DNA of 64,000 nt from Kingella_B sp963529665 (lineage in GTDB: Bacteria > Pseudomonadota > Gammaproteobacteria > Burkholderiales > Neisseriaceae). The stretch covers positions 26,889-90,888 of the forward strand of contig CAUSAG010000007.1 of NCBI GenBank assembly GCA_963529665.1, written 5' to 3'. Below are positions 32,722 to 40,830 of this stretch, piece after piece. The notes under the pieces were generated by a model that ran no database searches, was not told the DNA's origin, and saw only the letters and a program-made list of their open reading frames with translations. Both the position numbers and the translations under genes were made by a program. Each line of letters starts with the position of its first letter. Position 1 is the first letter of the stretch.

Positions 32722-32792
32722 AGGCCGTCTGAAACTGCTCTTTCAGACGACCTCCTCATTTTCAGGCTGCCCTTCCCAAGGCAGCCTGAAAC
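32722..32792. repeat. DUS of three dialects side by side
   Basis: AGGCCGTCTGAA at 32722-32733 (a Neisseria AG-DUS), inverted AGGTCGTCTGAA at 32742-32753 (the N. mucosa-type DUS), then an inverted/direct pair of the local AGGCAGCCTGAA type at about 32760-32792. The first two form a Neisseria-style terminator behind the AT-rich gene. Confidence 0.85.
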
Positions 32793-32900
32793 CTTTTTCC
32801 ATTCTCCCCATCACACCCGAACGCCTTTACAATACCGCAAGCATTTGCCAATCAACCCGGCACTGAAACCGTTTTCAGGCTGCCGCCAACGGAAATCCCC

Positions 32901-33431
32901 ATGGACAATCTGATTATCTACAACACCGACGACGACCAAAGCCATGTTTCCCTGCTGGTGTCCGACGGCGAAGTTTGGCTCACCCAAAGCCAGCTTGCCG
33001 AACTTTTTGCCACCTCGGTGCCCAATGTCGTCATGCACATTAAAAATATATTGGAAGACAAAGAGTTAAACGAGAATTCAGTTATTAAGGATTTCTTAAT
33101 AACTGCCCAAGACGGCAAGCAGTATCTGGTAAAACATTACGCGCTGGATATGATTCTGGCGGTCGGTTTCCGTGTGCGCAGCCCGCGCGGCGTGCAGTTC
33201 CGCCGCTGGGCGAATACGCAGTTGCGCGCATATTTGGACAACCTGATCGGTTTCAACGGCTTCCCCGTATTGGCAGACAAAGGCAGCAGCACGTACCGCC
33301 AAATGGAGCTGTTCACCCAAGAGCAATACGCGCGGTTTGACCAAGCCCGCAAAGCCGCCAAACAGGCCGCCGCCGATGCCGAAGATTGGCGCGAGCTGGA
33401 ACGCTGGCAGGCGGCGTTGGAGAAACGGTAA
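32901..33431 (+). CDS. RhuM-like virulence/DNA-binding protein, shortened
   Basis: A 176-residue protein whose first 115 residues match the RhuM family: EVWLTQSQLAELFATSVPNV, HIKNILEDKELNENSVIKDF (split here by motif), the HYALDMILAVGFRVRSPRG block and FRRWANTQLRAYL. RhuM proteins are usually about 330 residues and resemble phage KilA-N/Bro-type regulators; their role is poorly known. Here the central and C-terminal parts are replaced by a short helical tail (FTQEQYARFDQARKAAKQAA), so the gene appears internally deleted or is a short variant. It lies next to foreign DUS copies, supporting import. Confidence 0.7.
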   Translation: MDNLIIYNTDDDQSHVSLLVSDGEVWLTQSQLAELFATSVPNVVMHIKNILEDKELNENSVIKDFLITAQDGKQYLVKHYALDMILAVGFRVRSPRGVQFRRWANTQLRAYLDNLIGFNGFPVLADKGSSTYRQMELFTQEQYARFDQARKAAKQAAADAEDWRELERWQAALEKR

Positions 33432-33581
33432 ACAGCGGTTTGCAACGGCAGGCAAGCAGAGATTGGCTTGCCCCACCTTTCAGGCTGCCCTTCCCCCCAA
33501 AGGCAGCCTGAAACCATTTACACCCCCGCCCAAGCAACATAAAATCCCCTTCCCCATCAAACAAATAAAGGCAGCCTGAAA

Positions 33582-34187
33582 ATGAATCGCTTCTATCCCC
33601 ATCCCATCGTTGCCCGCGAGGGCTGGCGCATTATCGGCACGCTTGCCGCGCTCACACTGATTGCCTTTTTCTGCGCCACCAACAGCCCCAAGCTCGCGCT
33701 GTGGCTGCTGCTTGCCACGCTGGCGAGTGCGTATTTGTTCCGCGACCGTGTGCGCAATATCCCCATGGATGCCGACGCCCTGCTCTCGCCCGCCGACGGG
33801 CGCGTGATTTTGGTAGAAAACTCGCACAATCCCTACACCGAGCAAGACGCGCTGAAAATCAGCATCCGCACACCTTTTTTCCGCGCCTACGCCATCCGCA
33901 GCCCAATACGCGGCAGCGTGCAAGTGCAGCCAAGCGGAAAGCGTCATATCTTGCACCTGCAAACCAGCCAGCAGCAAGCCGTTACCCTGATTCAAAACAA
34001 CGGCGCTTGCTACGCGCAAACAGGCAGCTTGGTGCGCGGCGAGCGCATTGGTTTTGCCCGCTTTGGTGGGCGCATTGATATGTATTTGCCGCCTGATAGC
34101 GTTCCCGCCGTTGCCATTGGCGACAGCATCAAAGCCAGCAGCACCATTCTGGCGCAACTGCCCGCCAACCAAACTCAGGCAGCCTGA
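33582..34187 (+). CDS. phosphatidylserine decarboxylase-like protein lacking catalytic residues
   Basis: A 201-residue homologue of the short bacterial phosphatidylserine decarboxylases. The N-terminal MNRFYPHPIVAREGWRIIG, two membrane helices (about 18-48), LLSPADGRVILVE and ALKISI all match Psd. After that the match breaks: the FNVH segment reads FRAYAI (His lost), about 35 residues of the middle are missing, and the self-cleavage site that should read RFGSRVDVYLP is ARFGGRIDMYLPP, so the serine that becomes the pyruvoyl group is glycine. It therefore should not process or decarboxylate. A DUS provides the ribosome-site region (AAAGGCAGCCTGAAA before ATG) and another provides the end QAA and stop. 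Confidence 0.75.
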   Translation: MNRFYPHPIVAREGWRIIGTLAALTLIAFFCATNSPKLALWLLLATLASAYLFRDRVRNIPMDADALLSPADGRVILVENSHNPYTEQDALKISIRTPFFRAYAIRSPIRGSVQVQPSGKRHILHLQTSQQQAVTLIQNNGACYAQTGSLVRGERIGFARFGGRIDMYLPPDSVPAVAIGDSIKASSTILAQLPANQTQAA

Positions 34188-34193
34188 AAACCG

Positions 34194-34229
34194 AAAACAC
34201 GTTTTGCCGCCCACCAAACGTGTTTTTTT
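34194..34229 (+). terminator. terminator behind the Psd-like gene
   Basis: AAACACGTTT and AAACGTGTTT flank a 12-base loop and are followed by a T run. It lies directly after the stop codon and a DUS. Confidence 0.85.
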
Positions 34230-34310
34230 ATTACGCCAACCGCGTTGCCCGTTTTCAGGCTGCCTAAACGCGTATAATTTTGCTGTTCCCACAGCCCAAA
34301 GGAGTTTGCC

Positions 34311-34838
34311 ATGAAAAAATCCGCTTTTTGCGCCACCGCGTTCGCGCTGTTTTTAACCGCTTGCGCGCAGCCCAATAAATCGCAAATTCAACAGCTTAAC
34401 GCCCAGCTTGCCGAGAAAGATTTGGCGATTAAGCTCTCCGCCCAGCACAGCGCCGAGCTGGAAAAACAATACACCGATATGTATTTCCTGCTGGATAGCT
34501 TAACGGTGGAAAGTTTCAAAGCCAAAGTGGCGCGCGGCGACACGTTTTATGCCTACATCGGCCGCCCCAGTTGCAGCGATTGCAGCGCGTTTGAGCCGAT
34601 TTTTAAGCGTTACATCAAGGAGCATCGGCTCGGCGGCAAGCTCTATTTTGTGAACGTGCATTTTTTGCAGCAAGACAAGGCGGCTTGGGCAGCGTTTAAG
34701 CAGCAATATGGCTTGCAGGGCACGCCCGTGTTGGCAAAATACAGCGGCGGCAAGCAAATCAACAAGCTGGATAAGGAAGAAAAAGGGGGAATGTCGCCGC
34801 AGGATATTGAAGCGTGGCTGCGGCTGAATAAGCTGTAA
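34311..34838 (+). CDS. thioredoxin-fold lipoprotein
   Basis: A 175-residue lipoprotein: signal peptide with lipobox LTAC (Cys about 18), a short coiled-coil (IQQLNAQLAEKDLAIKLSAQ, about 24-50), then a thioredoxin-like domain with the redox pair in RPSCSDCSAFEPIFKRY and the cis-Pro in LQGTPVLAKY. It should act in the periplasm as a disulfide exchanger, and resembles the small thioredoxin-like proteins related to bacteriocin accessory factors more than DsbA. AAAGGAG precedes the ATG. It is a single gene between a terminator and a DUS pair. The substrate is unknown. Confidence 0.78.
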   Translation: MKKSAFCATAFALFLTACAQPNKSQIQQLNAQLAEKDLAIKLSAQHSAELEKQYTDMYFLLDSLTVESFKAKVARGDTFYAYIGRPSCSDCSAFEPIFKRYIKEHRLGGKLYFVNVHFLQQDKAAWAAFKQQYGLQGTPVLAKYSGGKQINKLDKEEKGGMSPQDIEAWLRLNKL

Positions 34839-34852
34839 GCCGTAAACACGCA

Positions 34853-34892
34853 AGGCAGCCTAAAACCGCGCAGATGGCTTTCAGGCTGCCTT
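34853..34892. terminator. inverted DUS pair after the thioredoxin-fold lipoprotein gene
   Basis: AAGGCAGCCTAAAA (one base off the DUS) faces TTTCAGGCTGCCTT across about 12 bases, 15 bases past the stop codon. Confidence 0.6.
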
Positions 34893-34944
34893 TGCTTTGT
34901 GCTACCATGCGCGCTTTTTTCAACCACACACAAAGGACATCATC

Positions 34945-35370
34945 ATGCAAACGAGTGCACGTAATCAATTTGAAGGCACCATCAAAAGCATTAAAAACGG
35001 CGCGGTAAACAGCGAAATCATCATTGAATTGGCCGGCGGCAAGGAAATTGCCGCGGCGATTACTTGCGAGAGCGTGGACAATCTGGGCTTGGCAGTTGGC
35101 AAAAGCGTGCTGGCTTTGGTGAAAGCAGGCAGCGTGCTGCTGGCAACCGACACAGACGGCTACGCCTTTTCGGCGCGCAACCAGCTGCGCGGCACCATCC
35201 GTAAAATCAACCAAGGCACGGTGAACGCGGTGGTGGAATTGGATGCCGATGGCTTAACCGTGAACGCAGGCGTTACGCTGCACAGCGCGCAAGCCCTGCA
35301 TTTGCAAGAAGGGCAAACGGCTACGGCGTTGTTTAAGGCTTCGGCGGTGGTGTTGGCGGTGAAAAAATAA
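34945..35370 (+). CDS. di-Mop (TOBE) molybdate-binding protein
   Basis: A 141-residue cytoplasmic protein made of two tandem Mop/TOBE domains of about 68 residues. Domain 1 begins SARNQFEGTIKSIKNGAVNS and domain 2 begins SARNQLRGTIRKINQGTVNA; both end with an ALFKAS/ALVKAG strand. Such molbindins bind molybdate or tungstate oligomerically and buffer it for cofactor synthesis. It lies upstream of, and convergent with, the molybdenum cofactor genes, consistent with that role. ModABC transport genes are not in the window. The start at 34945 is preceded by AAAGGA; an earlier in-frame ATG would add 16 odd residues. Confidence 0.92.
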   Translation: MQTSARNQFEGTIKSIKNGAVNSEIIIELAGGKEIAAAITCESVDNLGLAVGKSVLALVKAGSVLLATDTDGYAFSARNQLRGTIRKINQGTVNAVVELDADGLTVNAGVTLHSAQALHLQEGQTATALFKASAVVLAVKK

Positions 35371-35390
35371 TCGCGCCGCGAAGCTGAAAA

Positions 35391-35435
35391 AGGCAGCCTG
35401 AAAACGGGGTTTGGTAAACCGTTTTCAGGCTGCCT
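35391..35435. terminator. inverted DUS pair behind the di-Mop gene
   Basis: AGGCAGCCTGAAAACGG and GTTTTCAGGCTGCCT, 13-15 bases apart, lie just after the stop codon. Likely a terminator. Confidence 0.7.
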
Positions 35436-35439
35436 CAAT

Positions 35440-35530
35440 TGGAGCGTCGGCAGCTCGCCGACACATCGGCATCTTCACCGCTTGTGTTTGCATCATCAAC
35501 TCTTTGGCGACAAGCCATCGCGCCTTTCCA
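35440..35530. repeat. TGGAGCG...TCCA inverted-repeat element, copy 2
   Basis: It starts TGGAGCGTCGGCAGCTCGCC and ends TTTGGCGACAAGCCATCGCG then CCTTTCCA, i.e. degenerate inverted ends around a 40-base unrelated middle. It has the same layout as the element at 51307-51394 and the half element at 6612. It lies between two DUS. Confidence 0.7.
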
Positions 35531-35550
35531 TTTTCAGGCTGCCTTTGGGT

Positions 35551-36024
35551 TTAGCGGTTGAAATCGCTTTTGCCGCCCGATTTATGCAGCAATTGCACAT
35601 TGCTGATAACGATGTCGTGGCTAAGCGCTTTGGTCATGTCGTACACGGTGAGCGCGGCGGCGGTGGCAGCGGTGAGCGCTTCCATTTCCACGCCTGTTTT
35701 GTGGGTTACGGCGACTTCGGCGCGGATGTGCAAGCTGTGGTTGTGGTCTTGGTATGCCATGTGAATTTGGCAGCGTTCCAGCATCATCGGGTGGCACAGG
35801 GGGATGATGGCGGCGGTGTTTTTGGCGGCCATAATGCCTGCGATGCGGGCAATTTCGGTAATCGTGCCTTTGGCGGTTTGCCCGTGCGCGGCTTGGATTT
35901 GCGCATACACATCGGCAGGGAAAAACACGCTGGCTTCGGCGATGGCGGTGCGCTGGGTGATGGTTTTAGCGGAAACGTCCACCATGTGGCTGTGTCCGTG
36001 TTCGTTGAGATGGGTGATGGGCAT
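35551..36024 (-). CDS. moaC: cyclic pyranopterin monophosphate synthase accessory protein MoaC
   Basis: A 157-residue enzyme that, with MoaA, turns GTP into cyclic pyranopterin monophosphate, the first molybdenum-cofactor intermediate. Signature stretches are MVDVSAKTITQRTA near the start, IAGIMAAKNTAAIIPLCHPM (in part) with the substrate-binding LCHP, KTGVEMEALTAATAAALTVY (split) and the end MTKALSHDIVI with the catalytic Lys. Length is normal. It is the last gene of a minus-strand series moeA, moaA, moaB, DUF4328, mobA, moaC; each pair is separated by DUS, so cotranscription is partial at best. Confidence 0.96.
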   Translation of the reverse strand: MPITHLNEHGHSHMVDVSAKTITQRTAIAEASVFFPADVYAQIQAAHGQTAKGTITEIARIAGIMAAKNTAAIIPLCHPMMLERCQIHMAYQDHNHSLHIRAEVAVTHKTGVEMEALTAATAAALTVYDMTKALSHDIVISNVQLLHKSGGKSDFNR

Positions 36025-36133
36025 GGGGATTCCTTGGGGATGGTTTGGGCTTTGCCGAAGCTGCGTTTTCAGGCTGCCTTTGGGGGCGATGTGCGCCGTT
36101 CAAGGCAGCCTGAAAACGTTTACGCTGGCTGTT

Positions 36134-36745
36134 TTATTGTGGATAAAGATTAAGCCGTTCGGCGGCGGCGCGGGCTTGCTCGTATTCTTGCGGCGTGTTG
36201 AAGTGGGCAATTTCGCGCCACTCGGCAGGCAGCGGCAGGGTTTGATGCGGCTGGGCTTTCACAAAATACTGCACGCGCTTGTTACCTTGTGCCACCGCGT
36301 CTTTCAGGCTGCCTGCAACGTGCGCCGACCAATGCGCCAGCAGGGGCAGCATTTGCTCGCCATCTTGCAGCGCGGTGATGCCTTGCGCGAAAACAGGCGT
36401 GTGCTGGGCGCGGTTGAGCTCGGCAATCAGCGCTTCGGGCTCAATCAGCGTGTCGCACGAGAGCACATACAGCCCCGCATAGCCTTGCGCTTGCGCTTGG
36501 GCGAGCGCAGGGGCGATGGCGGAAAGCGCGCCTTGTTTATCGGGCAGTTGGTCGGGGAGATATTGGGCGGGCGCGGTGTTGGGGTATTGATGATTATCGG
36601 CAGCCAGCCAAATGGGGCGATGCGGCGCGGCGTTGGCGATTTGGTGCGCGATGAGCGGGCGACTGCGGTAGGGCAGCAGGGCTTTGGGGCTGCCCATGCG
36701 GCTGCTTTGCCCGCCGCACAGGATAAGGAGAGGGCTGGGGGTCAT
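36134..36745 (-). CDS. mobA: molybdenum cofactor guanylyltransferase
   Basis: A 203-residue nucleotidyltransferase that joins GMP to molybdopterin to make the bis-MGD cofactor. It has the GTP-binding opening LILCGGQSSRMGSPKALLPY, YVLSCDTLIEPEALI with the metal-binding Asp, and the LLAHWSAHVAG segment. The start at 36745 is chosen because it gives this N-terminus; it overlaps the stop of the upstream DUF4328 gene by 4 bases (ATGA-type overlap on the minus strand), so the two are translationally coupled. A DUS is translated as GSLK near residue 145. Confidence 0.92.
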   Translation of the reverse strand: MTPSPLLILCGGQSSRMGSPKALLPYRSRPLIAHQIANAAPHRPIWLAADNHQYPNTAPAQYLPDQLPDKQGALSAIAPALAQAQAQGYAGLYVLSCDTLIEPEALIAELNRAQHTPVFAQGITALQDGEQMLPLLAHWSAHVAGSLKDAVAQGNKRVQYFVKAQPHQTLPLPAEWREIAHFNTPQEYEQARAAAERLNLYPQ

Positions 36746-37488
36746 GGTTTCAGGCTGCCTTGTTGGGTGGCGAGGGCGTTTTGGGCTTGGTTGGTGCGTT
36801 GGATGATGCAAAGCAGAAAACAGAAGCAGATGAATGACAGGGCGTAGGTTGCGGTGTCCAAATAAATGGTGTTGATTTGTTGTTGGATGGCTTCGGGCGG
36901 GATAGCAGGTAGGCGTACCTCGCCTGCTTGTTCTATGGCGGCTTGGATGGCTTTGTCGCTTTGTTTTTCCAGCCATGATGAAATCGTGCTGATGATGCCG
37001 GATGCCAGCCATGTTGCCCACCAATAACCCAATAGGTTGAGGAATGGGGTTTGGCGGGCGGCTTGAGTGCTGTTTTCGGCGATTTGCCGCATGGCGCGAT
37101 AAGGTACGATGAAATTAACAATGGGGATGATGTAGCCGGTTACCGACCAATGGGGTTTGTAGTAGATGGGGATGTTGAGGGCATAGGTGTTGGCGGCGGC
37201 GCGATATATCCAGCGGACGATGAGGAGGGTTTCAATCAACCAAATGATGATAAAGGGGATAAACAAGAGGTAAAACAAACCTACTTGTTCGTCAAAGGCA
37301 TCTTCGGCGGCAAGGTAGTCAAATTCGGGGTTGGAAAGCATGGCTAGAATGCTGTGGAGATGGGGAAGTTTGTAGCAATCAAGCGCGAAAACAAACAACA
37401 AACCGAGAAAATAAGGGATGGCGAGCCGTTTTATCCAGCGGGTAAGGTTGGTTTGGTCGTGATAGGAGTAAGTTTTGTTTTTTGTCAT
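36742..37488 (-). CDS. DUF4328-like membrane protein
   Basis: A 248-residue protein with four to five membrane helices (about 23-42, 72-93, 113-135, 152-172 and 215-236). The motif HWSVTGYIIPIVNFIVPYRAM (W-x2-x-x-P-x-x-N-x-x-P) and TWLASGIIS are typical of DUF4328 proteins, whose function is unknown. It overlaps mobA by 4 bases and lies inside a molybdenum cofactor cluster, so a link to molybdenum metabolism is possible but may be accidental. The last residues GSLKP are supplied by a DUS just before the stop. Confidence 0.75.
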   Translation of the reverse strand: MTKNKTYSYHDQTNLTRWIKRLAIPYFLGLLFVFALDCYKLPHLHSILAMLSNPEFDYLAAEDAFDEQVGLFYLLFIPFIIIWLIETLLIVRWIYRAAANTYALNIPIYYKPHWSVTGYIIPIVNFIVPYRAMRQIAENSTQAARQTPFLNLLGYWWATWLASGIISTISSWLEKQSDKAIQAAIEQAGEVRLPAIPPEAIQQQINTIYLDTATYALSFICFCFLLCIIQRTNQAQNALATQQGSLKP

Positions 37489-37515
37489 GGTTAAGTAGGT
37501 ATCGATTAGGCTCTG

Positions 37516-37548
37516 AGGCAGCCTGAAAGCATGGTTTTCAGGCTGCCT
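37516..37548. terminator. inverted DUS pair between moaB and DUF4328
   Basis: AGGCAGCCTGAAA faces TTTTCAGGCTGCCT over 6 bases. It follows moaB on the minus strand by 7 bases. Confidence 0.65.
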
Positions 37549-37554
37549 TTGGGT

Positions 37555-38076
37555 TTATTGGGCTTTGTCCCAAGAATTAAACACGCGGGTGAAGCCGCAG
37601 GCGTTGATGCGTGGGTCTAGCTGGTGGCTGATGATTTGTTCCCATGCGGTGCGGCAAGCGTTTGTGGAACCGGGGAGGCAGAAGATGAGCGTGCGGTTGG
37701 CGATGCCTGCGATGGCGCGCGATTGGATGGTGGACATGCCGATTTCTTTGAGCGAGATGGTGCGGAAGAGTTCGCCAAAGCCGTCTATGGTTTTGTCAAA
37801 CAGCAGGGAGACGGCATCGGGCGTGATGTCGCGGTCAAACATGCCTGTGCCGCCTGTAATCAGGATAACTTGGATTGCGGGATTGGCGATGGCAACGGAA
37901 ACGCGGGCGCGGATGTCGTATAGCTCGTCGCGGCAAAGGTCGCGGGAGTGGAGAATATGCTCGCTTTGTTGCAGGGCTTGGGCAAGGTAGTCGCCGCTGC
38001 CGTCTTCTTTGCTGCTGCGGGTGTCGGTTACGGTGAGAATGTGGATGTTTAGGGGGCGGAAGTCTGGGGCTGCCAT
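37555..38076 (-). CDS. moaB: molybdopterin adenylyltransferase-type protein MoaB
   Basis: A 173-residue MoaB/MogA-fold protein that binds molybdopterin and, in some species, adenylates it before metal insertion. Visible blocks: ILTVTDTRSSKEDGSGDYLA, the nucleotide motif LITGGTGMFDRDITPD, and FRTISLKEIG with the basic active-site residues. TLIFCLPGSTNACRTAWE is the usual C-terminal stretch. AAAGGAACC precedes the ATG. It sits between moaA and the DUF4328-mobA pair. Confidence 0.94.
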   Translation of the reverse strand: MAAPDFRPLNIHILTVTDTRSSKEDGSGDYLAQALQQSEHILHSRDLCRDELYDIRARVSVAIANPAIQVILITGGTGMFDRDITPDAVSLLFDKTIDGFGELFRTISLKEIGMSTIQSRAIAGIANRTLIFCLPGSTNACRTAWEQIISHQLDPRINACGFTRVFNSWDKAQ

Positions 38077-38299
38077 TTTGGTTCCTTTATTTGGGTTGGG
38101 GATTGGGTTGGATTAGGGCTGCCTGAAAACGGGTTTTGTGCTTTGTGGCAGGCATTCGTTTAAGGCAGCCTGAAAATGGTATCTGTGCTTTGTGGTTGGC
38201 GTTGGCTGCAAGATTAGCTGTTTTGGTTTTCAGGCTGCATCAGATGGTTGGGGCAGCCTGAAAACCATTTTGCACACATGAATGAAATCGTGTGCCCAA

Positions 38300-39271
38300 T
38301 CAACCGCCCGTCATAGACAAATTAGTAATCAAGCCCACTTTTCTATCGTGCAGATAATGATGTTCGGGCTTGTCTTGAATCAGCTTGGCAAGCTGGGTTT
38401 TCAGGCTGCCTACGTCGTTGAGATAGGGGCGCAAATCGTGGGCGACGCTGCCAAATAGGCAAAGGTGCATTTTGCCTTGGGCGGTGATGCGCAGGCGGTT
38501 GCAGCTATTGCAGAAGTCTTTGCTGTATGGGGCGATGATGCCGATGTTGCCAACATAATCGGGGTGGCTGTATTCGCGGGCAGGACCAGCGTGGGGCTGG
38601 CGCGGTTGCAGTTGCCAGCCTTGTTGAATCAGGTTTTGTTCCAGTTGCAGGGCGTTTTGGTGGTGTTGCTGGAAGTAGGCGCTGTTGTCGCCTGTTTGCA
38701 TCAGTTCTATAAAGCGCAGGGCGATGGGGCGGGTGCGAATGTAGTCCAGCGCGTCGTGCAGGGTTTCTTGGGCGTGTTCGCGCAGCAATAGGGTGTTGAT
38801 TTTGATGCTGGTAAAACCTGTGTTGAGTATGTTTTCAATGCTGCGCAAGATGGCTTGACTTTGGTCTTTGCCTGTGATTTTTTTGAAGGTTTCGGGGTTG
38901 AAGCTGTCTAGGCTGATGTTGATTTTGGTGAGCCCTGCTGCGCGGTAGATGGGGAAGTTTTTGTCTAGCCGATGCCCGTTGGTGGTGAGCGCGATGCTTT
39001 CAATTTGCGACTGAGCATGGATGGCGGCAATGATGTCGGGCAAATCGGCGCGTAGGGTGGGTTCGCCGCCTGTGAGCCGCACTTTGCGTGTGCCGCTTTG
39101 GGCAAAGGCGGCGGCGATGGTTTGGATTTCAGACAGCGTAAGCTCGTCGGGCTTGGCTTTGCCTTGGTAGCCGTTAGGCAGGCAGTAGCTGCATCGGTAG
39201 TTGCATAGGTCGGTTATGGAAAGCCGTAGATAGGTGAGACGGCGGTTGTAGGGGTCTATTAGGGTGGTCAT
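38300..39271 (-). CDS. moaA: GTP 3',8-cyclase MoaA
   Basis: A 323-residue radical-SAM enzyme that begins molybdenum-cofactor synthesis by cyclising GTP. The N-terminal 4Fe-4S ligands are in CNYRCSYC (Cys 23, 27 and 30), followed by RLTGGEPTLR. The second cluster is bound by FCNSCNRLRITAQGKMHLC near residues 257-276. The essential C-terminal Gly-Gly ends the protein (LSMTGG). An internal DUS is translated as GSLK in a loop near the end without disturbing motifs. It is the second gene of the minus-strand cofactor series. Confidence 0.97.
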   Translation of the reverse strand: MTTLIDPYNRRLTYLRLSITDLCNYRCSYCLPNGYQGKAKPDELTLSEIQTIAAAFAQSGTRKVRLTGGEPTLRADLPDIIAAIHAQSQIESIALTTNGHRLDKNFPIYRAAGLTKINISLDSFNPETFKKITGKDQSQAILRSIENILNTGFTSIKINTLLLREHAQETLHDALDYIRTRPIALRFIELMQTGDNSAYFQQHHQNALQLEQNLIQQGWQLQPRQPHAGPAREYSHPDYVGNIGIIAPYSKDFCNSCNRLRITAQGKMHLCLFGSVAHDLRPYLNDVGSLKTQLAKLIQDKPEHHYLHDRKVGLITNLSMTGG

Positions 39272-39477
39272 GATGTGTGCCTTTGGTGTGGTTTGGCGGC
39301 TTGGGTGTTTGTTGTTTTCAGGCTGCCTTTGTTGTGGATGGTGTTATGCGGTGGCAGTTTTTAGGCTGCCTTTTGGTGTTTTGGGTTTTCAGGCTGCCTG
39401 ATGATTGAATTGGCTAACAGCAGCCTGAAAACAAGTTTGCCAAATTGACGAACGGCTATCGCCGCAAAAATTCGCAT

Positions 39478-40701
39478 TTACAGAAACGCTTCATGCAACG
39501 GCTGCACGGTTACCCACTCCCCTGCCGCCAAGTCGCCGCTCTCTTGCGGCAAAATCATATAAGCATTGGCTTGGCTCACGCCGAGAATGCGGTGCGAATC
39601 TTGTTTACCTGTTGGTGTGACTTGCCATGTGCCGTCGCTGTTTTGGCTGATGATGGCGCGTTGAATATCGGCGCGTCCTGCGGTTTTTTTCACGTTGCGG
39701 GTTAAGGCAGCCTGAAAACGCAAGGGCTGCGGAATCGGCGTTGCGCCCGCAATCTGCCAAAGCGCGGCGCGGATAAACACATCAAAGCCGACAAAGCCTG
39801 ACACGGGATTACCCGGTAAACCAAAATACCACGCGCTGCCCAGCTGCCCAAACACAAACGGCTTGCCTGGTTTCATGGCGACTTTGTAGTGATGAATCGT
39901 GCCCACTTGGGCGACGGCTTGGCGCAAATAATCATAATCGCCCACCGATACACCGCCCGATGTAATCACTACATCACTTTGCTCAGCAGCTTGGTGCAGC
40001 TTTTGCACGGTGGCATCTAGGTTGTCGGGCAGCTTGCCCCAATCAATAATCTCCACGGGGCAATCGCGCAATTTGCTGTGTAGCATCGGGCGATTGCTGT
40101 CGTAAATCTGATGCGCGGCGATGGGGTTGCCCGCTTCCACCAGCTCATTGCCTGTGGATAGGATGCCGATGCGCAGCTTGCGTTGAACGGCAACGCTGCC
40201 AATGCCTTGCGCGGCGAGCAGCATCACATCGGCGTGGCGAAGTATGCGCCCAGCGCTTAACACGGTTTGCCCCGCTTGGATTTCCTCGCCTGCATAGCGG
40301 ATGTTGGCGGCATCGGGCGCGTCTTGCTGCAACACAATGCAATCGCCCTCGCGGATGACGTTTTCTTGGATGACCACGGTGGCGCAACAGGCGGGCACGG
40401 TTGCGCCCGTCATGATGCGGATGCACTCGCCCGCTTTCAGGCTGCCTGTAAACGGGCTGCCCGCAGCGGATTCGCCCACGATTTTCAGGCTGCTTTGCGC
40501 GACGGCGGCTTGCGGCAGCGCGTAGCCATCCATCGCGGAAACATTGCTGCTGGGAATAGACACAGGCGCGACAATATCTTCTGCCAACACGCGCCCTGCG
40601 GCTTGAGCAAGCGGCAGCGTTTCGCCATCAAGTGGCAGCGGACGCTGGGTGATGTGGTTTTGGATGATGGTTTGCAGCTCAGCAATTGGCGTTAGGGACA
40701 T
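39478..40701 (-). CDS. moeA: molybdopterin molybdenumtransferase MoeA
   Basis: A 407-residue enzyme that inserts molybdate into molybdopterin. Signature parts: SNVSAMDGYALP (substrate-binding Asp), RIMTGATVPACCATVV (in part), GILSTGNELVE, SRPM-like SNRPMLHSKLR, TSGGVSVGDYDYL and GLPGNPVSGFV, all in the normal order. DUS are translated as SSLKI, GSLKAGE and FQAALTR. Length is normal. It is the first gene of the series; upstream lies an unrelated broken gene, so the promoter should be at about 40710-40800. Confidence 0.96.
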   Translation of the reverse strand: MSLTPIAELQTIIQNHITQRPLPLDGETLPLAQAAGRVLAEDIVAPVSIPSSNVSAMDGYALPQAAVAQSSLKIVGESAAGSPFTGSLKAGECIRIMTGATVPACCATVVIQENVIREGDCIVLQQDAPDAANIRYAGEEIQAGQTVLSAGRILRHADVMLLAAQGIGSVAVQRKLRIGILSTGNELVEAGNPIAAHQIYDSNRPMLHSKLRDCPVEIIDWGKLPDNLDATVQKLHQAAEQSDVVITSGGVSVGDYDYLRQAVAQVGTIHHYKVAMKPGKPFVFGQLGSAWYFGLPGNPVSGFVGFDVFIRAALWQIAGATPIPQPLRFQAALTRNVKKTAGRADIQRAIISQNSDGTWQVTPTGKQDSHRILGVSQANAYMILPQESGDLAAGEWVTVQPLHEAFL

Positions 40702-40830
40702 GGCAAAACTTTCGGCAGGATGTGTAAGGATTCGTTAGGATTATAGTGGTTTAGGCTTAGATATGGGGTAGTTATTTCGGATGGTTGCCAATACACAGAA
40801 AGCAGCATGAAGGAGTTTTCAGGCTGCCTT

